The position numbers and the translations under genes were made by a program. From contig CP136068.1 in the NCBI GenBank assembly GCA_032622095.1, positions 126,549,989-126,613,988 of the forward strand: a stretch of DNA of 64,000 bases, given 5' to 3'. Below are positions 23,066 through 33,430 of the stretch, piece by piece; position 1 is the first letter of the stretch, and every line of letters starts with the position of its first letter. The notes under the pieces are model-generated. The model made no database searches, was not told where the DNA came from, and worked only from the letters and a program-made list of their open reading frames with translations. The DNA comes from Siphonodentalium dalli. Taxonomy: Eukaryota > Mollusca > Scaphopoda > Gadilida > Siphonodentaliidae.

Positions 23066-23709
23066 GTAAATCACACAGAAGTGGAATGTATTCTCGACTC
23101 AGACTGTTCAATAGTTTCTCGTCTTGTCTGGGTCATAGTCTGATCCATTATTAGAGTCGCTTATGTACTTTCGTTGGGATATTTTTTAAACAAACGTAGA
23201 GACTATGATATTATGAAAAGGTGTCACTTACTTAAGGAGTCACTTACTTTGACAGAAGAAATTAAGACTTACTGGGTCCGCGACTGGAGGGAATTATGAC
23301 GTCACAAAGATGACGTCTTTCCCGGTTCAGTTCAGATGTAGAGTTGTCCTATGAATGGACGAATTCTGTGAATATTTCTTAATGGTTATTCGTTTTTGTT
23401 TTCAATAAGGGAAATTCATCAAGAGCAGAGAACAGTACTGAAATTCAGGGGAATATGTTATTCCAGTCAAAGTTGGCACCAAAACAATCAACAAGTTTTG
23501 CGATTTTAAAATAGCTTTTTATTTTTAAATTACCTTTTGTTTGGTAGCGACTGCGAATTGTGAGAATTCAGCCTTAATTTATTGCTTCGCAATGTATTGC
23601 AACAATTGTATTGTATACAACCTGGTCGATCAGTCACAAATTAATCAACTTTAGACAACGGAATTATAGAATTTTGTCAAAAATCAATTCCGATGTTCTG
23701 GCAATAGTT
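23066..23709. other. PDE9A intron 6, first part, nothing recognised
   Basis: No repeat boundary or exon seen. Two TGACGTC-type CRE-like motifs occur close together around 23298-23312; they are not supported as functional. Confidence 0.4.
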
Positions 23710-23924
23710 TTAACCCTTTCAGTGCCAAGTCCGATTTTTGTATCAACCCATATTTCCTTGATCATTTTTTTAATTTATTGATTATAATAATGTGAAATAT
23801 TGAGGGAAAGAGCTCTAAGAGCTCTTTCCATCAATGTATCACATTATTATAATCAATAAATTTTAAAAATGATCAAGGAAATATGGGTTGATACAAAAAT
23901 CGGACTTGGCACTGAAAGGGTTAA
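23710..23924. mobile_element. TTAA-flanked perfect-hairpin MITE (215 bp)
   Basis: The element is bounded by TTAA at 23710-23713 and 23921-23924, with termini CCCTTTCAGTGCC. The two halves pair almost perfectly for about 100 bp around the centre AGAGCTCTAAGAGCTCTT. TTAA plus CCC start fits piggyBac-like MITEs. Confidence 0.85.
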
Positions 23925-24802
23925 AGAAATGGGAGGAATTCAGTTAGGGGGGAGAAATGTTCATGCCACATACGGAACTATTATCACGCGAATAAAACTG
24001 TTCAATTTTACCCTAGATGGCTACCAAAATGGCAGTTAAAATACAAAATGCATTGTCCGACACACCACCAAATGTCGCCCTGGCATTCCACCATAGTGAA
24101 TTAGGTTAATCGGCTTCTTTTAAGTAAACGAATATAGGTTTCATATCTTATACAAATTAACAAATGTCATGTACTGCATATGTGCCGTGTCTTTAAATTT
24201 TCCGACAGTACGTGAGGTGGGAGTTGAAGAGAAAATCCAGCTATGTACATGACATTAGACGGTGTGTGGAGACTCTAAGCTTGGGGACAAGTGGTACCAT
24301 CCCAATGTCTAAGCCAGAGTAATAATTGAGTAATATTGGTGGTTACCATATCAAATGGCAATTGATGATGCAGATAAGCAATGGTGTTAGTTCTTTTCGG
24401 GACACCTCAATTGCCAGTGCCTATAATGTATCACAAGGTAGCAACACACAACTGTTTTTGCGATAGCTAAACCATGATAGCTGTGACAAACGATATTATA
24501 ATCAATTATATGGCTGTTAGTTGGCCTGCTTGTCTCCGCGATAGCTGTGACCTTGAATTAAATGTGCATGGTCACACCTTTTGAACTTAGTTTAGATGAA
24601 CGTAGCAGGTTTCATTCATATTGATAACCACGGCAGATTAAAATAGAATAAACCCCATAGTTGCACGGATAATATATAGATCTGGATTTCATATGAGATG
24701 TAGCGCCCCGTATCCAGATTAAATAATATATTCTGGATACCAGGTTCTGAAACCTGGATGATCGCATTCAACAAAGTAGTCCAACCACATTCATAGCATA
24801 TC
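23925..24802. other. PDE9A intron 6, unremarkable
   Basis: No exon, RNA gene or repeat boundary recognised. Confidence 0.35.
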
Positions 24803-25257
24803 TGACCCGCCATATCAAATCCAGTCGTAAGTCGGGATTTTTTTACCCTGTGCCAATGCATTCTCTTATATATGCGAGTCGATCATAGGTCGCCTCGCAT
24901 ATATAAGAGAATGCATTGGCCTAACAATTTTTTACAATTTTAATAATGTTTTCTTGTATTCTTTAACAATTTTATAATTTCACCCATACAGAGCCCCAGA
25001 CAAACATGAGCAGACGACACTCTTATATATGCTTCTATATATGTGTGGGGCTCCCTGCAGGGTAATGGATGTTTTTTATTTTATGTCCTAAAAATTGTAA
25101 GGAACATTTATTTTAAAAAAATGATAACAAATTGTTAGGCCAATGCATTCTCTTATATATGCGAGGCGACCTATGGTCGACTCGCATATATAAGAGAAAG
25201 CATTGGCACAGGGTAAAAAAAATCCCGACTTAGGATTGGATTTGATATGGCGGGTCA
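24803..25257. mobile_element. Double-hairpin element, TGACCCGCC-ended type, copy 1
   Basis: The ~60 bp terminal inverted repeats start TGACCCGCCATATCAAAT and contain GTCGGGATTTTTTTACCC. Inside each terminus is a complete hairpin (arms CCAATGCATTCTCTTATATA). The centre includes CAGAGCCCCAGACAAACAT. Flanking bases are compatible with a TA target duplication. Other copies lie at 42264 and 44395. Confidence 0.8.
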
Positions 25258-25881
25258 CATATGTGGATTCCTTTTGAGAAGTTGGTATAAGTTATTGACC
25301 TCCCGGAACACATTTATTCAGTTGAAATGAACATTTCCATACACCAGGCTAGATCCCCGACAACACGAAGCGGTGTGCTTGGTTGTTCGCTTTCCTTGTT
25401 TTCAGTTAATTGCAGGTAGAACTCCAACGTGACCCGCCCAATATACACAAGGTGACCTGGCATCAACACTTCCGGTCGCCATATTGGCGGCCATCTTTGG
25501 ACGAGAGGACATATTGTTACATAAAAATGTGACTTGGTGCCACACCATACATCCAACAGTAAACAGTAGCGAACTTAAGAAAATGAGCATAGCGGCTATC
25601 CTTGTGACGTCATCACACCACACAGTCGCGACCCCAGGGGGGGTCTACCATTTTTTTTTCTGAAGTAGAGATCATATACTGGATCATAATTTTCCCACGG
25701 GAGCCCAAAATCGGACATAAGCGACTCTAGTAATACCGCAAATTATCTTCTGGATGATAACGAACCATTGGATTTCAAATATTACACGAGTAGTCGAGCT
25801 ATTTCACCACGAGTGATACCAACATGGCATCATTTACATGGATATGTGTGTTAAAGATGCATAATCCGAATTAACTCTCGC

Positions 25882-26165
25882 AAATTACTAGTTTTGTGGC
25901 TTCGGGGGTAAATAAAATAGTTGATTTGAGTCGAGGCACCCACCCATCAAAGCTCGGAGTGATCAGATGTCGATTTTTGAAATTTATTATTTCTCTCGGA
26001 CCAAACTGCGGATGAAGATGGATAGCTCTAAAATCAAGTGGCTTTTGGTGTCAGATATTTGACAAATCGGCCAATTTCGTTGAACCAAATGTTGATAAAT
26101 AACAGGTTTTGGGCAATTTTATATTAAAGTTGACTGTGGTTAGCATTATTAAGTGGGTCATTAAT
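25882..26165. mobile_element. Fragment of the AGGGTACTCAATCCG TTAA-MITE family
   Basis: GGCTTCGGGGGTAAATA, GAGTCGAGGCACCCACCCAT and GCGGATGAAGATGGATAGCT match the copies at 29470 and 37704. Ends are degraded. It is followed by a (GTT)n microsatellite at about 26199-26221. Confidence 0.55.
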
Positions 26166-26332
26166 CAATTATTATTACTGCACCGGAATTTCAAATTGTG
26201 TTGTTGTTGTTGTTGTTGTTGCAATCTGACGAAATGGGGACATCGAATCGGGTTGACTATCTTTAGATAAGCCTTCAACGTGTTTCAAATTTTCTGTTTG
26301 TTATATAATGCTTTATATACTCTTTTTTTTAG

Positions 26333-26371
26333 CAGAAAAAAGAATCAAAGACAGAGCAGAAGAAAGGATGA
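26333..26371 (+). CDS. PDE9A: PDE9A-like phosphodiesterase, terminal exon
   Basis: After a long T-tract and AG acceptor, the frame runs QKKESKTEQKKG and stops at TGA 26369-26371. The exon keeps phase 0 and closes the reading frame, so the seven exons give 828 bp: 275 residues plus stop. A short, highly charged, poorly conserved C-terminus is normal for PDE9A. The exact acceptor could be shifted by one codon (AGCAG), which would only drop one Gln. Confidence 0.8.
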   Translation, partial: QKKESKTEQKKG

Positions 26372-26620
26372 CAGCGATTGGTCAACGCAGGATGATCATC
26401 AATCTATTTATAAATCTGTGATACACACAACTACAAGCTAGAGCGCATCGTCAGTATCGACGAACACTTTTCCGGAAGTCTCTCTTTGTCTCTGTTGGTT
26501 TGTCATGCGCATTGTGAATTGTTGGCGTTCAGTAGGGAGAATTTAAACAAAATAGTTATACAACGTTACATTTTCGCCGTTTCATGAATATTTGAACCAG
26601 AATAAATTATGAAAGCATAG
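26372..26620 (+). other. Probable 3' UTR of the PDE9A-like gene
   Basis: Sequence after the TGA has no open frame of interest. An AATAAA at 26601-26606 is the first canonical polyadenylation signal downstream, so cleavage shortly after it is the simplest model. No transcript evidence is available. Confidence 0.45.
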
Positions 26621-27854
26621 TGTGATTAGACTGCATACTACTTTCAGTAAAATGCGCGGGTCTGAAATATTGATAGAATAGAAACGGAAAAAGTGTTCGT
26701 CGATTTTAAACCGACAAGCTGCAGTGCTGTTGTACTCAGGATCGAGGCAGGATCGATAACTCTATTCACAGTCGTGACGCAGTTATAAATTCTGTGTTTA
26801 TTGGATAAAGCTGTTACTTGTTTTACTGATTGCAAATGTTGGAATTGTGAATTTCTGTATGAATTTATGCTATTTTTGTTGTATACCCATATCAACTTAC
26901 GAAATATACAATGTGTATTCTTATCAAAACCATTGAAACAAGCAGAGAAGATCTCAGTATAAACAGCTATATTCAAATCCCAAGTGCCCAGTGCGCGAAG
27001 CTGTGAACATATCCTCACACATGCATTCAAGCACGGATAGCGCGCAAATCTATAATCCTATAAAAGAAAGTGTACCCTGTTAGCAGGACCTGCACTACTC
27101 TTGCCAATATATATATACACTCACCCGCTCTTGACCAATATAAACTGCTGTATACTGAACGAACTCTTGAGAAAGGTGGGTTTTTTAAGTTTACCCCCGA
27201 ACCTATATACAGAACTTTCGAAGAAGAGCTACGCCATCTTTAACCCTTTCTATAATGAATGGATTCTCCCATCCTATTGTAAAAAAAAGTATACATTGGA
27301 AAGGTCTAGCTACATGTATTGTTCATATGGAGGGGAAATAAGCAGACGACAGATAATACAAGTGCAGAATGAGTACTTATTATCTGAACATTTCCTGATG
27401 GATAACTACTCGCCAATGAGTATTTAGCATAGAAAGGTTTAACTCGCGCATGAGGGAATATCATGGGTGGTTATTTCGTGTTTCATTAGATAATGTGTGT
27501 AAATAATAGTTAATTCTTAGCATTAAATCACACAATAGTAACATCAACTGTTTGCGAATAGTGTATTAATGAGAATGAGATCAGAAAGTAAATTGCATTA
27601 GTTTATCATTTTCATTTTCTAATGTATATGGTTGAATTTTTTTTGTTGTTGGTATCATTAACACTGAAATTCACAGTTCCTTTGCACTGTGCCAGCCCCA
27701 CACCGCGGCCGCTGACAGGCGATAATAGTTGTCAGTTGTGTATTGATTTATATATGACATTATATTTAGAATTTATATGTATTTCTGAGGCTTGAGAGTA
27801 AATCAAAAGTCTGATCGAAATTATCGTTATAACAACGCTGCATTGGATATTCGC
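26621..27854. other. Sequence downstream of the PDE9A-like gene, no gene supported
   Basis: Contains a 108-codon open frame at 27101-27427 and a 128-codon frame on the minus strand at 26644-27030. Neither has a domain, signal or codon pattern that I can recognise. Confidence 0.35.
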
Positions 27855-28334
27855 AAGCCTGAGTTTAGTGTGCCTGTCATTTGCAGAATGAGGTCCCCAG
27901 AGGGTGAATTTTGTGACGCTATCCCGCATATCGGGCTAGCATCACTAAATTCACCCTCTGAGGACCTTATTCTTTTTAGGCCTCATTTTATCTGGAAAGT
28001 TTCTTTATTATCAAATTTCTATAGAAACTTCCTGACATAGATTCGATTTCTTTTTTAGATAAGTTTCTCTATATCCCAAAATTGGCAGACGACACAATTC
28101 ATAATCGAGGTTCCCAATTGGTGTACATCACAATATTCACCATTTGGGAACCTCAATATGAGTCTACGATAATAAAGAAGCTTTCCAGGGGAGATGAGGC
28201 CTAAGCAGAATGAGATTCCCAGAGGGTGAATTTAGTTATGCTAGCCCGCTATGTGGGATAGCGACACTAAATTCACCCTCTGGGGACCTCATTTTTCAAA
28301 TGACAAGCACATGAGGCACACTAAACTCAGACTT
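27855..28334. mobile_element. Twin-hairpin MITE (AAGCCTGAGTTTAGTG family)
   Basis: Terminal repeats AAGCCTGAGTTTAGTGTG and CACACTAAACTCAGACTT flank two hairpins (27887-27981 and 28204-28300). Hairpin arms read GAATGAGGTCCCCAGAGGGT, with a loop containing a palindromic CCCGC..GCGGG core. The second full copy is 35203-35640 and a single-hairpin relative is at 28384-28530. No coding capacity. Confidence 0.8.
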
Positions 28335-28383
28335 GGTTATTCGTCACTATACCACCATCCTCATTCTAGATACTCAGTCAGGA

Positions 28384-28530
28384 TTTGAAATAGTGTGTCA
28401 GAGATTTGCAGAATGGGGTCCCCCAAAGGGTGAATTTGGTTACGCTAGCCCGCCGTGCGGGATAGCGTAACTAAATTCACCCATGTGGAACTCATTCTGC
28501 AAATATCTGACACATTATTTCAAAGCTTGT
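28384..28530. mobile_element. Single-hairpin relative of the AAGCCTG family
   Basis: A ~146 bp palindrome with arms TTTGAAATAGTGTGTCAGA and the same inner block AGGGTGAATTTGGTTACGCT. It lies 50 bp from the previous element, as if one hairpin unit moved or was left alone. Confidence 0.7.
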
Positions 28531-28822
28531 ACCCATTTTTAGATAAATTGTAATGAGGGTGCCCACATTTAAATAAATTGTGAGTTGGGTACCCAGAGTT
28601 CTGTTCTTTAATTCGTGCAATCTTCGAAACAAATGACATCACTCAAGATTCTGAGAAATTAAATTGGAGTTGAAATTATGTTTTTACTCAATCGTACATT
28701 AACACGATTTTCGATACCAATAAAACAAATTCACTAAATATGGATACATCTATCATCGCTCATATAGAATCTAGGTACCAGAATATCCAGTCCGCGGTGA
28801 CAGTGACAAATTTAACGTTACG

Positions 28823-29034
28823 TACAGTAATGCTCGAACTAATCGACTTCTTAACCACAGCATCCTGAAAAGTTACAGGATTTAGTCGGAAATATGGCTT
28901 GTTGCCATTCATCGGAAAGTTCCCGGGAAGAGCTTTCCGATGAATGGCAACAAGCCATATTTCCGACTAAATCCTGAAAAGTTACCCATAATTCTGCTGT
29001 GGTTAAGAAGTCGATTACTTAGAGCATTACTGTA
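28823..29034. mobile_element. TA-flanked palindromic mariner-like MITE, copy 1
   Basis: TA then CAGTAATGCTC at 28823; GAGCATTACTG then TA at 29034. Almost the whole 210 bp folds as one hairpin, with arms including TTTAGTCGGAAATATGGC. TA duplication and the short CAG start fit Tc1/mariner MITEs. Copies also at 44970 and 48626. Confidence 0.8.
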
Positions 29035-29469
29035 TTATAATTTACCAACAGAGCATTCAGCTAACTGACTAACTCGAGTCGGGAATTCCGTCTAGCCAAT
29101 CGGGTTGAGTTTTAGAAATTCGAAATTGGACTTCGCGAGCGAAGACTGTAGCTACATCCTACCGTTCAAAAAACTTTTCCCAATAAAACTATATATTATT
29201 ATACGCAAACATGTATCGTAAATTCTAAACATAATATACCCACGACATGTTGGTCGCGAGTTACTTTCTGTGCCTGGTGTATCTCTATAGAAACATCAAA
29301 ACAACACATGTATGAACTCAGAATTTCTTGTACCTCTAGAAGGGAAGGGAAGTTCGCAAATCACCTTCAGAAACAGATTTGCGTTATTTGCAATAAATTT
29401 TATGATTGGTATAAAATACAATTTACTAATATTAGCGGAAACAATTTATGAGCAATGTTATTAAACTTA

Positions 29470-29863
29470 TTAAAGGTACTCAATCCGATCAGACGCTCCT
29501 AAATTACTATTTCTTTGGCTTCGGGGGTAAAAAATATTTGATTCGAGTCGAGGAACCCACCCATCAAAGCTCAGAGTGATTAGATATCGATGTTTGAAGT
29601 TTGTTAATTTTTGGAGATCTGGTCCAAAACTTCTCCAGATCCATATGCTCAAACGGTTGTAAGATGGATAACTCTAATCAGGTGGTTTCTATTAACAATA
29701 ATAGTTTTGGGCCAGATCTCCAAAAATTAACAAACTTCAAACATCGATATCTAATCACTCTGAGCTTTGATGGGTGGGTTCCTCGACTCGAATCAAATAT
29801 TGTTTACACCCGAAGCCAAAAAATAGTAATTTAGGGGCGTCTGATCGGATTGAGTACCCTTAA
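29470..29863. mobile_element. TTAA-flanked foldback MITE (AGGGTACTCAATCCG family)
   Basis: TTAA at 29470-29473 and 29860-29863 flank ~190 bp inverted arms starting AGG.TACTCAATCCGATC. Related copies are at 37704-38139 and 25882-26165. Confidence 0.85.
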
Positions 29864-30180
29864 AATCATTTCAGTTCGACTTGCATACCAAGAAAACATT
29901 TAGGCATTATCGACAGACAATCTTTTCACTTTTCGACAACATATCTGAATTATTCCAGGATTATATGTGATTCTTGTACTTTTGTATGCGGTTGTCACTA
30001 TACTCAGACTGTTGTGAATATTTTCCGGGTTACAGCAATAAATCTGTTATTTACTAAAATATTAAATTCTATTTAACCCTTCCATGGCGGGAGTTGCGCT
30101 GGTGCAGCATTAAAGACCATATGCCAGTGCATTATCTTATATATGCGAGTCAACCATAGGGAGCCTCGCATATATATATA

Positions 30181-30588
30181 CTAGCCGATGAGCCAGACGT
30201 TGTCCGGGCTATTCAAAAACCAAATTTCAAGTCGATAGCTATTCAAAAACCAAATTTCAAGTCGATAGCTCCACCCGTTTCCGAGATCTCGTCTGCGCAT
30301 GCGCGAAGCTGGCGTCGCACGGGCTCGGCGACCCGATAAAATTCGTATCCGGGGCAAGATACATTCACATACCAATTTTCAAGTCGATAGCTCCACCCGT
30401 TTCCGAGATCTCGTCTGCGCATGCGCTTCACGGGCGTCGCACGGGCTCGCCAATACGACAACGACGACCGCCTGGTCAAACTACACACACGTACCAAGTT
30501 TCGTCCCGATCGGTCGAGAATCGTAGATTTGTATCAATGACAGACAGACAGACAAACAGACAGACAGAGGTCTTCAAAATATATATGA
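30181..30588 (-). mobile_element. Helitron-like unit 1
   Basis: Read on the minus strand, the unit starts TCATATATATTTTGAAGACC and ends with a GC-rich hairpin followed six bases later by CTAG. These are the hallmarks of a Helitron: 5' TC, 3' hairpin and CTRR end. The hairpin in this copy is partly mutated. The interior contains a GACA microsatellite and GC-rich ~125 bp repeats. No Rep/helicase gene, so non-autonomous. Confidence 0.65.
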
Positions 30589-31338
30589 CTAGCCGATGAG
30601 CCCGACGTTGTCCGGGCTATTCAAAAACCAAATTTCAAGTCGATAGCCCCACCCGTTTCCGAGATCTGGGCTGCGCATGCGCGAAGCTGACGTCGCACGG
30701 GCTCGGCGACCCGATAAAATTCGTATCCGGGGCAAGATACATTCACATACCAAATTTCAAGTCGATAGCTCAACCCGTTTCCGAGATCTCGTCTGCGCAT
30801 GCGCGAAGCTGGCGTCGCACGGGCTCGGTGACCCGATCAAATTCGTATCCGGGGCAAGATACATTCACATACCAAATTTCAAGTCGATAGCTCAACCCGT
30901 TTCCGAGATCTCGTCTGCGCATGCGCGAAGCTGGCGTCGCACGGGCTCGGTGACCCGATAAAATTCGTATCCGGGGCAAGATACGTTCACAAACCAAATT
31001 TCAAGTCGATAGCTCCACCCGTTTCCGAGATCTCGTCTGCGCATGCGTGAAGCTGGCGTCGCACGGGCTCGGCGACCAGATAAAATTCGTATCCGGGGCA
31101 AGATACATTCACATAGCAAATTTCAAGTCGATAGCTCCACCCGTTTCCGAGATCTCGTCTGCGCATGCGCGAAGCGGGCGCCGCACGGGCTCGCCAATAC
31201 GACAACGTCCACCGCCTGGTCAAACTACACACACGTACCAAGTTTCGTCCCGATTGGTCGAGAATCGTAGATTTGTATTAATGACAAACATACAGACAGA
31301 CAGACAGACAGACAGAGGTCTTCAAAATATATATGAGA
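30589..31338 (-). mobile_element. Helitron-like unit 2
   Basis: The minus-strand 3' end carries the intact hairpin AGCCCGGACAACGTCGGGCT, then CATCGG and CTAG. It begins exactly where unit 1 stops. It has about five copies of the ~125 bp internal repeat (ATTCGTATCCGGGGCAAGAT ... CGTTTCCGAGATCTCGTCTG). Open frames of 75-100 codons across these repeats are by-products of the repeat. Confidence 0.7.
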
Positions 31339-31892
31339 CTAGCCGATGAGCCCGACGTTGTCCGGGCTATTCAAAAACCAAATTTCAAGTCGATAGCTCT
31401 ACCCGTTTCCGAGATCTGGTTCGTATCCGGGGCAAGATACATTCACATACCAAATTTCAAGTCGATAGCTCCTTCACGTTTCCGAGATCTCGTCTGCGCA
31501 TGCGCGAAGCTGGCGTCGCGCGGGCTCGGCGACCCGATAAAATTCGTATCCGGGGCAAGATACATTCACATACCAAATTTCAAGTCGATAGCTCCACCCG
31601 TTTCCGAGATCTCGTCTGCGCATGCGCGAAGCTGGCGTCGCACGGGCTCGGCGATCCGATAAAATTCGTATCCGGGGCAAGATACATTCACATAGCAAAT
31701 TTCAAGTCGATAGCTCCACCCGTTTCCGAGATCTCGTCTGCGCATGCGCGAAGCTGGCGCCACACGGGCTCGCCAATACGACAACGTCCACCGCCTGGTC
31801 AAACCACACCCACGTACCAAGTTTCGTCCCGATCGGTCGAGTATCGTAGATTTGTATTAATGACAAACAAACAGTCTTCAAAATATATATGA
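31339..31892 (-). mobile_element. Helitron-like unit 3
   Basis: Same ends as unit 2 (AGCCCGGACAACGTCGGGCT hairpin, CATCGG, CTAG), directly abutting it. It has about three to four internal ~125 bp repeats and a shortened GACA tract. The right flank resumes the interrupted MITE hairpin. Confidence 0.7.
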
Positions 31893-32289
31893 GAGTATGC
31901 ACTGGCTTGCAAGACCAATGTAAATATTGTTGGGCCAATACATTCTCTTATACACATGTATGTGAGGCGCCCTACGGGCGACTTGCATATATAAGAGAAT
32001 GCATTGGCACAGGGTTTTCGCAAAAAATCAGGAAGCTCCAGTCATCAAAGGGTTAAAAACGTACCATGCCCGGCACGGGAATGAAACCACCACTCTTTAA
32101 GTGGTCCTGCTAGTTTGCTATGATGTTGGTCGGTCCTGTTGAATTGTTATGATGCTGGTAGGCAAACTGATGCCGTTCAGAAAAAGTACCTTTATTGTTT
32201 CTCAAGTTGTAATTTCCGCGGTGTTTGCTAATCAGAACGATTTGAGAATTAGGCAGTGTCAGTGTGAAACATTCAAGAACATTTCTATT

Positions 32290-32692
32290 TTTAAATATAT
32301 TTTAACCCCCCCCCCCCCCCCCCCCCCCCGACGCTCAGGTTAGAGAGTGGGCAATGGATGCCTTTTTTTTTCTAAATCCAAGAAGTGGGTATCCTTTGCC
32401 CTTAAACTGGGCTATCAATAAACCAAATCCGATGATCCATGCCCAAACTACAAGCTGAAAACTTCATACAGACAAAATTCAGAAATTCCCAAGTGAAACA
32501 AGGGATGTAACTCTGGTAACAATACATGGACGCAACCTGTAGTAAGTTGGTATCCTTTCCACCGAGCTGTCCTATCAACATACCAAAGCACATTTGAATC
32601 AGAAGATCATTGCCCAAGTTCCAAACTGAAATGTCTTTCGGACACAAAATTCACAAATGTTCAAGGCAAACAATAGCCGTGACAATATAACA
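32290..32692 (+). repeat. Poly-C tract and related ~165 bp repeat block
   Basis: A C run occupies about 32306-32329. The following sequence repeats blocks such as GGTATCCTTTCCACCGAGCT and ATACCAAAGCACAT, which recur after the MITE at 33059-33300. The poly-C makes local assembly length unreliable. Confidence 0.5.
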
Positions 32693-33039
32693 TTAAAGGG
32701 GTACTGTCCACTAAAATGTGAACATTTGTGGGACCATCTCCTTTTATACCCAACAGAATATATGCAACAAATGAATGAATTTGAGCCATGGATTTGAGCA
32801 AAATACACCCATGTGCTCTATGAATGATGCAAACAAAATGGTAATTATAATAAAAATCAATTTATGACTCCAGACATAAATTCATTTTCATTATAATTAC
32901 CACGTTGTTTGCATCGTTCATAATGTAAATGCTTGCATTTTGCACTCATCCATGGCTTCATTTGTTGCATATATTCTGTTGAATATAAAAGGAGATGGTC
33001 CCACAAATTGCCGGATTTAGGGTACAGTCCCCCCTTTAA
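32693..33039. mobile_element. TTAA-flanked foldback MITE (AGGGGTACTGTCC family)
   Basis: TTAA at 32693-32696 and 33036-33039 flank arms beginning AAGGGGTACTGTCC; GGGACCATCTCCTTTTATA pairs with its complement near 32985. Same family as 14151-14594. It interrupts the ~165 bp repeat block. Confidence 0.8.
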
Positions 33040-33430
33040 GAGACGAAAGCCGTAGTTTGTGGATATCCTTTCCCCCATACAACATCTGCTATCACCATGC
33101 CAAAGGACAACGAAATCCAATAATATAGACATCCACAGCATATAATGTCTGTGGATGCGTTGATGTGTTTTACACTAAGTCCATGCTGCTAAGGGCCATA
33201 ACTCTGGGAAACAAATGCAGACAAAACCTGCCCTACGTGGAGATCCTTTCCACAATGCTGGTCTACCGGCATACCAAAGGACATCCAAATTGGACTATCG
33301 ATACTTGAGCTGTGGTGTGGAATGTTTGTTACGGATGGACGTACGACGGACGGAAGGGCGGACTATGGTCTCCACTATATACCCCCGAATCCTCGTTCGG
33401 AGCGTCGGGGGCATAATAATGGCTACACGC
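33040..33430 (+). repeat. Continuation of the repeat block with GACGGACGG and terminal hairpin
   Basis: Contains GGGCCATAACTCTGGGAAAC and GGCATACCAAAGGACATCCA blocks. It ends with GGACGTACGACGGACGGAAG and a hairpin (CCCCCGAATCCTCG ... CGTCGGGGG) at about 33380-33410. It looks like the 3' part of a dispersed element; family not named. Confidence 0.5.

Larger units (their letters stand above)
30073..32056. mobile_element. TTAA-flanked double-hairpin element split by Helitron-like units
   Basis: TTAACCCTTCCATGGCGGGA at 30073 and AAAGGGTTAA ending 32056 are the termini. The first hairpin is interrupted in its AT-rich stem at 30180/31893, and the second (about 31926-32011) is complete. Without the inserted units the element would be about 270 bp. 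Confidence 0.7.

Noticed and set aside
27101-27427. 108-codon frame downstream of PDE9A
   Set aside because: No recognisable domain, biased residues from AT-rich sequence, and no splice or promoter context.
30299-31892. Multiple 75-130 codon frames (for example MREAGVARARRPDKIRIRG)
   Set aside because: They repeat with the ~125 bp internal units, occur on both strands and cross unit boundaries; by-products of GC-rich repeats.
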